Positions 31,417 through 38,055 of a stretch of 38,055 nt of DNA are shown one piece after another. The stretch is from NCBI GenBank assembly GCA_045106675.1, contig JBGCFA010000006.1, positions 1 to 38,055 of the forward strand. Reading direction: 5' to 3'. The notes beneath the pieces are model-generated. The model was not told the origin of the DNA. It searched no databases and saw only the letters and a list, made by a program, of their open reading frames with translations. The stretch is from JBCAWW01 sp045106675 (GTDB lineage: Bacteria > Bacteroidota > Bacteroidia > J057). Every line of letters starts with the position of its first letter. Positions within the stretch are counted from its first letter, which is position 1. A program made the position numbers and the translations under genes.

Positions 31417-32975
31417 GACAAGGAAGAATAAGCGTACTGAAGTTTTTCGACTCTGAGCTGCATAGTGTTGAGCGCTTCTTTCACCTCTGCGAGATTAGCC
31501 ATGACCAGTTTAGAAAGATGTTTAGGCACAAATAGATTGCTATCTAAGCCTTCAAACTCACCTGGCATCTCTGTACTGAGCCTTTCTTGCTGCTCTCTGA
31601 TATAACTTTGCAGTTTTAGGATACGTGCGTCCCAATGTTCGCCCACCAAATCATGTGGTTTTTTGGGGATAATCTCCGTTCGTTCAACCTGAGTTGTTTC
31701 AAGATCCAAAGGTACTTCCTGCGAATTGTAGGAGATGATCAGTGTATGTGGCTTGGTACTTTTTCGGCCTTTGAGGCGATGACGCAGGTTTTGTTCTACA
31801 TCATAGATATTGATCACTTCAAAGTCCTCTGTACCTAAGCGATTAAAATCCTCTATTTTGACGATATCGCCTTGTATTTGCTTTTCCTGTTGGGTAAAGG
31901 CATAATACTCTTCCTGCACAGCGAGGAGTCGATCCTCCGTCAAAACTCGCTTGATGCGGGTTTCTGCATCTACCTCAAGCTCGAAGGCATCGATTTCTTT
32001 GCGAAGCATCTGCAAATTGATCGCGATTGAATAGCCGTGCTTGCGGACGGTTTCGCCGACGATCTCCTGTAGTAGTTCTAGCTGCTCGGGAACGTTCCAC
32101 AGACAGTGGACCATCAAAAAACAATCCATCAAATCGGCCTTATCACGTCCATTGAGAAAGGCGGAAGTACGAATCAAACGGATGATTTTTTTCCAACGAC
32201 GATCGTAGATTCGAAATGGGGCTATTTCTCTAGCTGGTTTTTCATTGTGTGCCTCCAGTTTGGCGCGTACCAGCTGTATAGTATTGAGCACCTCAGGGGG
32301 AACCTCAATCGCATTGATCTGGGTATTCCAGCTATCGAGCTGATCATAGCCTAGTTTTGTGCTTTGCTGAACGCTATCCTCATACACATCTTGAGTGTCG
32401 GTGATCATCCGGAGGAAGTTTTGCTGGTTTTTGATCCCACCCATCGGGTAACGCAAAAGGAAGCGGTCCCAAAGGGGTTGGAAGCTTTCTTTGTCCGGCG
32501 GTAGCTCATTGGAGGCCGTGATGATCCCTTTGATATCTACGATGATTTCCTGCTCGCCATTGCGATAGATCTTTTCATTGAGGATGGTGAGGAGGGCATT
32601 TTGAATTGCCGGCCCAGACTTCCAAATCTCATCAAGGAATACAATATTGGCTCCCGGCAGATACTTCTCAGTGAGGCGTTCGTATTTGTCTTCTTCTTTT
32701 AGTTTTTTGATGGAGACTGGCCCAAAGATCTCATCAGGCGTACTGAAGCGACTCATGAGGTATTCAAAAGAGCTACCGTCTCGGAACGCGTATTTGAGTC
32801 GCCTCGCAATCAAACTTTTACCGACTCCGGGAGGCCCAAGCAAGAAGATACTTTCGCCTGCCACGGCACTCAAGAGGGCCAACTTCATCGGTTCCTCTCG
32901 TTCGTATAATCCATTACAGAGTTCCGCGATTAGCGTCTCTGTTTGCTGACGTATATTGGTGCTTAGCATTTCCAT
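31413..32975 (-). CDS. ravA: RavA-like MoxR-family AAA+ ATPase
   Basis: A 520-residue MoxR AAA+ ATPase with strong resemblance to E. coli RavA (498 residues). It has the Walker A GPPGVGKS (residues ~47-54), the block EYLMSRFSTPDEIFGPVSI, Walker B NIVFLDEIWKSG, sensor 1 ITASNELPP and the arginine region LWDRFLLRY. A RavA-type C-terminal region of ~250 residues includes a small beta domain around IEDFNRLGTEDFEVINIYD. RavA works with the VWA protein ViaA; in E. coli the pair affects respiratory complex assembly, lipid binding and aminoglycoside uptake. Here it is first in a three-gene operon with a Nudix and a ViaA-like gene. A terminator-like hairpin sits 35 nt upstream of the ATG. Confidence 0.88.
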   Translation of the reverse strand: MEMLSTNIRQQTETLIAELCNGLYEREEPMKLALLSAVAGESIFLLGPPGVGKSLIARRLKYAFRDGSSFEYLMSRFSTPDEIFGPVSIKKLKEEDKYERLTEKYLPGANIVFLDEIWKSGPAIQNALLTILNEKIYRNGEQEIIVDIKGIITASNELPPDKESFQPLWDRFLLRYPMGGIKNQQNFLRMITDTQDVYEDSVQQSTKLGYDQLDSWNTQINAIEVPPEVLNTIQLVRAKLEAHNEKPAREIAPFRIYDRRWKKIIRLIRTSAFLNGRDKADLMDCFLMVHCLWNVPEQLELLQEIVGETVRKHGYSIAINLQMLRKEIDAFELEVDAETRIKRVLTEDRLLAVQEEYYAFTQQEKQIQGDIVKIEDFNRLGTEDFEVINIYDVEQNLRHRLKGRKSTKPHTLIISYNSQEVPLDLETTQVERTEIIPKKPHDLVGEHWDARILKLQSYIREQQERLSTEMPGEFEGLDSNLFVPKHLSKLVMANLAEVKEALNTMQLRVEKLQYAYSSLS

Positions 32976-33010
32976 TGAGTAGTTAACCGAGAGAGCTAGG
33001 CATTGTTATC

Positions 33011-33042
33011 AAAAAAAACGCCCCACAGTGAGACTGCGGGGC
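33011..33042 (-). terminator. Intrinsic terminator hairpin just upstream of the RavA-like gene
   Basis: In minus-strand RNA GCCCC-G-CAGU pairs with ACUG-U-GGGGC (10 bp with one G-U, triloop), followed by a G and eight U. It ends 35 nt before the RavA-like ATG on the same strand and about 240 nt after the S41 peptidase stop, whose own terminator is already at 33221-33251. Confidence 0.85.
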
Positions 33043-33094
33043 ACCTGCTTTCATCATGAAATATCAGCTATTAAACTGATGTTTCTAACTATTT

Positions 33095-33188
33095 AGCCCT
33101 TCCAGGGAACGACTAATTAGCTAAACGAATATACATATTTTTTTAAATTCTCTGTATTTTTTGTCCTGAATCCTTGACAGGAAGGGCT
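33095..33188. repeat. 9-bp long-range inverted repeat between two terminators
   Basis: AGCCCTTCC (33095-33103) is perfectly complementary to GGAAGGGCT (33180-33188), enclosing 76 bp. On the plus strand the right arm runs into five T. This could close a folded RNA on either strand. Confidence 0.4.
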
Positions 33189-33220
33189 TTTTGTTAAAGT
33201 AATGGCGAATACAAGTTCAC

Positions 33221-33251
33221 AAAAAAAGGCAGTGGTCTACAACCACTGCCT
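33221..33251 (-). terminator. Rho-independent terminator of the S41 peptidase gene
   Basis: A 10-bp perfect stem (AGGCAGTGGT at 33227-33236 with ACCACTGCCT at 33242-33251), a 5-nt loop and seven T on the minus strand. It lies 33 bp beyond the stop codon. Confidence 0.93.
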
Positions 33252-33283
33252 AGTCTATAAATCTTGATCCTCGTGAAAGGATT

Positions 33284-34948
33284 TTACTTTCCGAGGGTCT
33301 TACGATAAACTTTTCCATTACCGATTACTTCCACAGCTTTGAGGATGTTTTCATCATCGCCAAAGCTCGTTTCGATAGCGCCACTCTGATAATAGTATCG
33401 TTGTACAATCTCTTGCTTGAGCAGCATACTGATTTCACTGCGGTGCTTATCGAGATCACGATCCTTCATGCCATCGAGCTTCTGATCAAAGGCCACGAGA
33501 TCTTGATTGAGTAAATCTCCATAAGATTCTTCGCTTACGGTTGAAATCAATTTTTCTAATTGACGATCTGCTTCAGTGTCGTAATCAAAATTCTGAGTAC
33601 GGACAAACTCTTTGAAAGCAGTATAAATCTTATCATCGATTTGGAAGTTCCGCGCAGCGGCAATACTAGGATTACTCGCGACAAAGTTGGTCGTAAAATC
33701 AAAGATTAAGCCCTGCAAACTCAACTCACGAGTGATGGTCCCAATATTAGTCCCTGCGATCGCAAAATCTGGCTCGATACCTCCGCCGTCATAGACAGTC
33801 CGTCCATTGCGTGTTTTGAAGGCATTTTGCAAACTATCTGGGATTTTGGCAACACTACCATCAGCATGCTTGTCCGCATAGTTTATGGCTTGAATACAGC
33901 GTCCACTGGGTGTATAGTATTTTGCGGTCGTTACCTTGAGTTGGGTATTATAGCTCAGAGGACGAATCTTCTGAACTAGGCCTTTGCCAAAACTACGTTG
34001 TCCGATGATGACACCCCGATCCAAATCCTGAATCGAGCCCGCCACAATCTCCGAAGCACTAGCACTCCCTCTATCGACCAAGACCACCAAAGGGATCTCC
34101 ACGTCGACGGGTAAGCGTTGGGCAGTATATACCTGATAGGCATCTTCTAAGCGACCACGGGTTTCGACGATGGTCTCTTTTTGTGGTACAAATACATTCG
34201 ACACATTGACGGCTTCATCTAAACGTCCGCCAGGATTACCTCTGAGATCCAATATGATTCCTTTGAGGTTGGGGTGATCACTTTTGAGGCTCTGAGTGGC
34301 ATTAGCCACTTCTTTGCCAGCATCTTGGGTAAAACCCGTCAATGAAATATAACCGACTTCCTCATTGACCATCCCAAAATAAGGGACATTGTCTATGCGG
34401 ATACGATCGCGGGTGAGTTTAAAGTCTAGCGTGGTGGCTTCGCCAGAACGCTTGACATTAAGTTGTACGCTTTCGCCTTTAGGCCCTCTCAACAGAGCAC
34501 GCACATCCGAAACGCTCATCTCAGTACCACTGATCGCTTTGCCATCAATCGCCATGATTTCGTCGCCTGTCCGTAAACCTGCTACTTGAGCTGGATAGTC
34601 TTCATATGGCTCCAATAAGATGAACTTATCTTTGCGTTTGCCTACCAAAGCACCGATGCCGCCATATTGGCCGGTACTCATAAAACGATAATCTTCAATC
34701 TCACGCTCACTGATATAATTGGTATAGGGATCAAGTGAGTTGAGCATCGCGTCGATACCCGTCCGCATCAATTCTGAGGGATCAGTATCATCGACATAGA
34801 GTGAATTAATTTCTCGGTAGAGTTTACCGAAAATGTCCAGGTTTTTGGAAATTTCGAAATAATTGTCGGAAACGTCGGTAACAAAACCAACGCTAAATGA
34901 GAGGGAAATGATGAGCGCCCAGGTGAGCAGTCTTTTTGTTGATCGCAT
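33284..34948 (-). CDS. C-terminal processing peptidase (S41, CtpA/Prc family)
   Basis: A 554-residue periplasmic or membrane-tethered serine protease. It starts with a basic n-region and a hydrophobic segment (LLTWALIISLSFSVGFV, residues ~7-23). A PDZ domain spans about 88-180 (YGGIGALVG, then AGLRTGDEIMAIDG). The S41 catalytic core carries DLRGNPGG (234-241), nucleophile Ser297 in GSASASEI and Lys322 in GQRSFGKG, 25 residues apart as in E. coli Prc. A C-terminal ~160-residue helical extension is usual in Bacteroidota members. Such enzymes trim the C termini of envelope proteins. The gene is monocistronic, with its own terminator. The ATG at 34948 gives a normal signal segment. Confidence 0.93.
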   Translation of the reverse strand: MRSTKRLLTWALIISLSFSVGFVTDVSDNYFEISKNLDIFGKLYREINSLYVDDTDPSELMRTGIDAMLNSLDPYTNYISEREIEDYRFMSTGQYGGIGALVGKRKDKFILLEPYEDYPAQVAGLRTGDEIMAIDGKAISGTEMSVSDVRALLRGPKGESVQLNVKRSGEATTLDFKLTRDRIRIDNVPYFGMVNEEVGYISLTGFTQDAGKEVANATQSLKSDHPNLKGIILDLRGNPGGRLDEAVNVSNVFVPQKETIVETRGRLEDAYQVYTAQRLPVDVEIPLVVLVDRGSASASEIVAGSIQDLDRGVIIGQRSFGKGLVQKIRPLSYNTQLKVTTAKYYTPSGRCIQAINYADKHADGSVAKIPDSLQNAFKTRNGRTVYDGGGIEPDFAIAGTNIGTITRELSLQGLIFDFTTNFVASNPSIAAARNFQIDDKIYTAFKEFVRTQNFDYDTEADRQLEKLISTVSEESYGDLLNQDLVAFDQKLDGMKDRDLDKHRSEISMLLKQEIVQRYYYQSGAIETSFGDDENILKAVEVIGNGKVYRKTLGK

Positions 34949-35916
34949 AAATGATGTTGCTCCTAATGAGTGGTTTGGAGTTTATTGAAGATAATAAAGC
35001 TCCTGACTCATTCAAGACTTAAGAACTCCGCTTATTGAGCGATGTAATGTGTGTTAATTTTTCATCGCAAAAGCCATTCCGCGCTTGTAAGATATAGTCC
35101 CAAGTCTCAAACAATTTACAAATATTACGATCAGAAGGCGAGTGCTAGAGAGGCTTTTTTTGCGAATTATCGACTTCAATTTGGTCTAACTTTCTCGCAG
35201 AGTATAAATTTTGTCGTCTCCAAACACCTATTAGCCTGAAACATTTATCCTTTTCCCTAGCACTATCTACCTGACTATCAAATCCTTACAAAAAATATTA
35301 CTAGCGAGGACTTCCCTTTTTTTCGTTCGGCAAAGCCGTAAGCCCAACTGCAGACCTCATATCCTTTGGCACAAAAAATTGTAGCGAGGGGGTGAGAAGA
35401 AAGCGCAAAAATTATTGGCGATCAGCGTGAAAGATCGTACCAATAATATCACAAAAGAGCGCTTTTGCATCAAAAATGAAGAAGATATGTTCACAAACTT
35501 GCTTGACATGCCACCCCATTAAGCAATCCTCTAAATCTCGTACATCCTCAATATGCTGACAATTTAATTTTGTTCATGGGACCAAGTCGTAAATATTCCA
35601 TATTGAAAAATTGCCAATTCATGTAAAAAAAATAGCAAAAAGCTACCTCTACCCATAAAAAAAACCACAAAACACTCGCCCAAAATGCCCTAGAGACACA
35701 TTTTATCAATCCGGCTTACATTCAGCTGAGCATATTAGAAGGAGAAAATGTCGCAAGATCTACAAGCAATCTGAATTGAATCAAATATTTCCATGCCGTA
35801 TTTATGCAAATAGTAGCTTCACTCTCTATCTACAGAAGCTGGACTCTATTATTGACGATTGGTGAGCAATAGTGTCTGCCAATCTCAACTTTTACCAATA
35901 CAGCAATTTCTAGAAG
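34949..35916. other. Long gene-free region upstream of the DUF4347 protein
   Basis: About 970 bp with stops in all frames except short chance openings such as 35051-35239, which has no family resemblance or start context. I see no tRNA, RNase P, tmRNA or SRP RNA signature. The clearest structure is a nested hairpin at 35399-35466. The region presumably holds the promoters for the divergent S41 peptidase (left) and the large exported protein (right), but neither was identified. Confidence 0.6.
35399..35466. repeat. Nested three-stem hairpin in gene-free DNA
   Basis: Inner stem: ATTATTGG-CGATC (35411-35423) pairs with GATCG (35433-35437) and CCAATAAT (35440-35447), 13 bp with one 2-nt bulge and a 9-nt loop. 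Outer stem: AAAGCGC (35400-35406) with GCGCTTT (35459-35465). On the minus strand the inner hairpin runs into five T, so it could be a terminator; on the plus strand the outer stem ends in four T. Confidence 0.5.
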
Positions 35917-38055
35917 ATGAAATATAGTATTTACTCCTTTCTCTTATTTCTCCTGTTTTCATGCTTTAGTGCCTCCTTAGTCGCTCAAAGCTCTTTCGAA
36001 GCTGCGGCTTCCTATCATCTCGATCTTGCAGGCATTGAAGATGCTGGATTTGCGAGAACAGACGATCAAAATAATCTGCAGGACTTCGTTTCTGCTGCAA
36101 TGAGCTTAGACCATGAAAGTAAAAACTTCCATATCGATCAAGCTGTTCCAGCTGCTACTTTTCTAGAGCAAGCGCTTGAATTGAGCACAGAAGGCCAAAA
36201 GGTTTATCATCTTTTTTCACATGGAAAACCCGGACAACTTTTACTCAATGGAAAATGGGCTGGCGCCAAAGAAATCGTGAGATTCCTTAGTCAGAACATC
36301 ACGCCAGAAACACAAGAAATCTACCTCTACGGATGCAATTTCGCGAGAGGCGATATAGGAAAAGAAGCAGTTGCATACTTAGCGCAATCTTTGGAGGTAA
36401 AGATTGCTGCTTCGAATAACATCACCGGCCAAAATGGTGACTGGATTTTAGAAAAAAACAGCGTCGACATGACTGCTGTTTTTGCTGCTTATCCGCATAG
36501 CTTGGGCTTTTTTGATTGGTTGAAAAGTTGGTTTGTAGAACCTGCTGCTGAGGAAGGAGGAACTGGTGAAACAAACGTAAGTGCTCTCCTTGCTTGTACG
36601 CCTGTTCCGGGGCAAATAGATATAGAGGGAATCGTTTATCAAGATTTGGACGAAGATGGAACATTGAATGTCGGTGAAACGGGTAAAGCTGATATTGCTG
36701 TTGATATTTATCAAGATGTTAATAGCGATGGTTTAGTAGACGCAGGTGATGTTCAAATTGGAACGGTGAATACAGATGCTACCGGATTTTATTCTTATAC
36801 TTTTCCTCCTCCATCTGGAACTATTACTGATGATTTTTCAAGTGGTGATTTTACCGGAGGCTCTGGCTGGAGTGATGCATGGGTTACATCGGGAGATGCT
36901 CAGATAACAAGTGGAGAAGCAGAGATAGAAGACAACGCAAGTATTTACAGAACAGCAAACTTAGGGACTGCGTCTTCCGCTACTATTTCTTTCGATTATG
37001 ATCATAATAGTTTTCTTGAAACCGCCGATCGATTCATCGTTGAGATTTGTTCGGATGCTTCATTTGGTACCTGCCAAACACTGGTAGATGAAACGGGTAA
37101 CTTTTCAGCTGCTACTATTTCAAATGTGGTAATCAATTCGAACATTTTGACGTCTACAACCACATTGCGTGCGCGCGTAATCGAGTATACAGTCAGTACG
37201 GAAGAAGCATTTATAGATAATATCGTCATCAACTACACCAATACAGTCGGTGGGGACTATGTGGTCGCTGTCAATACTTCATCACTAGGATTTGATTATT
37301 CTTTGACAACCGATAATGTAGAAACGGCAGTTTTTACAGCTTTAGGAGAAAAGGATTGTGATAATAATTTTGGTTATACATTAGCTGATGCTGATGGCGA
37401 CGGTGTAGTCAATATCAATGATTTGGATGATGATAATGATGGGATTTTGGATACAGATGAAGGTGTTTTAGATACAGACCTTGATGGTATACCTGATCAT
37501 TTAGATTTAGACAGCGACAACGATAATTGTCCAGATTACATGGAAGGCGGTGGTACCTTTGTAAGTGCTGATGCTACAACTGCAAGCGGTACAGTAACTG
37601 GTGGTACAGGAAGTACAGTTACGACTAACTTGGGGGCTACCTCGGAGCAAACAGACCCTGCCTTATTGGGGGTGCCTATTGTTGCCCCTGCGACGACTGC
37701 GGTAACACAAACTGTCGGTGGTAGTCAAGATGCTTCAGTTCGAGGTGCAGGTTGTCCATGTTTAAATGATGCCGACGGAGACCTGGTATGTGATGAGGTC
37801 GATTTAGATGATGATAATGATGGAATTCTGGACACGGATGAAGGAACATTTATTGTTGGAGCTGCAGATCTTAATGTGGTATCTGCCATTCCTCCTGGAA
37901 CTTTCCCTGGAGACCCTCAAGGCTTGCGATTATCAGACGTTACTGGCCAGCTCTTTTTAGATATTTACTTAGGTACTAATACAACACCTGGTGAAGCAGT
38001 TGCATTTAATACATCAACGGGGGCAATCGGTGGTACCGTTACTAGTGGAAGCTTA
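35917..38055 (+). CDS. Large exported DUF4347/SdrD-like/TSP3 protein, 3' end missing
   Basis: The first 713 codons of a gene running off the right edge with no stop. A signal peptide (FLLFLLFSCFSASLVAQ) is cut near residue 24. Residues ~30-200 are a DUF4347 domain with its two hallmarks LFSHGKPGQL (His102) and IYLYGCNFARG (Cys140), then AASNNITGQNGDWILE. Residues ~236-298 are an SdrD-B/Cna-B-like beta-sandwich (IEGIVYQDLDEDGTLNVGET, then DATGFYSYTFPP). A jelly-roll-like stretch follows (~305-470). Two Asp-rich calcium-binding blocks of thrombospondin type 3 form share DDDNDGILDTDEG (from ~490 and ~617). Such proteins are usually giant surface adhesins with a type IX sorting domain at the missing end. 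The ATG at 35917 fits the signal peptide. Confidence 0.85.
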   Translation, partial: MKYSIYSFLLFLLFSCFSASLVAQSSFEAAASYHLDLAGIEDAGFARTDDQNNLQDFVSAAMSLDHESKNFHIDQAVPAATFLEQALELSTEGQKVYHLFSHGKPGQLLLNGKWAGAKEIVRFLSQNITPETQEIYLYGCNFARGDIGKEAVAYLAQSLEVKIAASNNITGQNGDWILEKNSVDMTAVFAAYPHSLGFFDWLKSWFVEPAAEEGGTGETNVSALLACTPVPGQIDIEGIVYQDLDEDGTLNVGETGKADIAVDIYQDVNSDGLVDAGDVQIGTVNTDATGFYSYTFPPPSGTITDDFSSGDFTGGSGWSDAWVTSGDAQITSGEAEIEDNASIYRTANLGTASSATISFDYDHNSFLETADRFIVEICSDASFGTCQTLVDETGNFSAATISNVVINSNILTSTTTLRARVIEYTVSTEEAFIDNIVINYTNTVGGDYVVAVNTSSLGFDYSLTTDNVETAVFTALGEKDCDNNFGYTLADADGDGVVNINDLDDDNDGILDTDEGVLDTDLDGIPDHLDLDSDNDNCPDYMEGGGTFVSADATTASGTVTGGTGSTVTTNLGATSEQTDPALLGVPIVAPATTAVTQTVGGSQDASVRGAGCPCLNDADGDLVCDEVDLDDDNDGILDTDEGTFIVGAADLNVVSAIPPGTFPGDPQGLRLSDVTGQLFLDIYLGTNTTPGEAVAFNTSTGAIGGTVTSGSL
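37381..37861 (+). repeat. Two thrombospondin type 3-like Asp-rich repeat blocks
   Basis: Within the DUF4347 gene, blocks beginning DADGDGVVNINDLDDDND (about 37387) and DADGDLVCDEVDLDDDND (about 37768) carry regularly spaced acidic Ca-binding loops and repeat at DNA level around the word GATGATGATAATGATGG. About 380 bp separate them, including a Thr/Gly-rich linker. Confidence 0.7.

Larger units (their letters stand above)
32976..33283. other. Intergenic region with two minus-strand terminators
   Basis: About 300 bp between the S41 peptidase and the RavA-like gene. It holds two minus-strand intrinsic terminators (33221-33251 and 33011-33042) and, between them, about 180 bp with a long-range 9-bp inverted repeat. 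There is no open frame and no convincing promoter. A small RNA between the two terminators is possible but not proven. Confidence 0.55.

Noticed and set aside
33205..33251. tRNA-like or rRNA-like fold near the S41 terminator
   Set aside because: Only a single 10-bp hairpin followed by a T-run on the minus strand; no cloverleaf or T-loop sequence. It is an ordinary terminator.
35051..35239. 62-codon open frame on the plus strand
   Set aside because: No motif, start context or neighbour support; likely a chance opening in non-coding DNA.
36422..36714. Two overlapping minus-strand open frames
   Set aside because: They lie inside the plus-strand DUF4347 coding region, which has clear domains and a continuous frame from 35917 to the window end.
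1..38055. Mobile elements, CRISPR arrays or prophage
   Set aside because: No transposase, integrase, terminal repeats, regularly spaced repeats or phage structural genes were seen; the only tandem repeats are coding (M56 hendecads, TSP3 blocks).

Overview
The window looks like a chromosomal segment from a marine-type member of the Bacteroidota, most likely the Saprospiria (Lewinella/Saprospira-like). Evidence: two exported proteins with type IX secretion C-terminal sorting domains, promoters of the Bacteroidota form (TTG-N19/20-TAnnTTTG), no obvious Shine-Dalgarno sites, an IspH with the Bacteroidota 'HGEPP' motif, and a carotenoid operon with a CrtYc/CrtYd-type fused lycopene cyclase. Nothing suggests a phage, plasmid, insertion sequence or CRISPR array, and I see no rRNA or tRNA gene.

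Layout. 1-192: 5' end of an exported protein leaving the left edge. 379-5292: hotdog thioesterase, a large double AAA+ ATPase (minus), an AraC-type HTH protein and two overlapping CoA-pyrophosphatase-like Nudix genes. 5300-10847 (minus): full-length cobalamin-dependent methionine synthase metH and a hybrid sensor kinase. 11024-12598 (minus): T9SS-exported protein. 13267-15921 (minus): a BlaI/MecI-type repressor plus M56 (BlaR1-like) membrane peptidase, preceded by three near-identical palindromic operators laid over a recognisable promoter. 16220-18731 (plus): long-chain acyl-CoA synthetase and a patatin-like lipase. 18717-21059 (minus): a second T9SS protein. 21332-22123: comB-like phosphatase. 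22388-24526: a small hypothetical and an exported seven-bladed propeller/PKD protein.

24532-28122 (minus) is a carotenoid operon in the order crtB, unknown helical-repeat gene, crtYcd, ispH, crtW. It would make phytoene, cyclise lycopene and ketolate beta-carotene, with IspH feeding the isoprenoid supply; crtI and crtZ are not in the window. An ECF sigma factor with a textbook Bacteroidota promoter lies upstream in the same direction. Between them is a 96-nt multi-stem element followed by an intrinsic-terminator hairpin only 23 nt before crtB, which looks like a possible attenuator leader.

29313-32975 (minus) is a RavA/ViaA-type system (MoxR AAA+ ATPase plus VWA protein) with a Nudix gene translationally coupled between them. 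33284-34948 (minus) is a C-terminal processing peptidase. After nearly 1 kb without a gene, a large exported protein starts at 35917 and runs off the right edge: signal peptide, DUF4347 domain, SdrD/Cna-B-like domain, and two thrombospondin-type-3-like Asp-rich blocks.

The signals I would follow first are the crtB leader, the recurrence of terminator-like hairpins 23-35 nt upstream of co-directional genes (crtB, ravA-like, patatin), the RavA-Nudix-ViaA arrangement, and the hendecad-repeat sensor tail of the M56 protein with its triple operator. All functional assignments come from reading motifs by eye; no database search was run.
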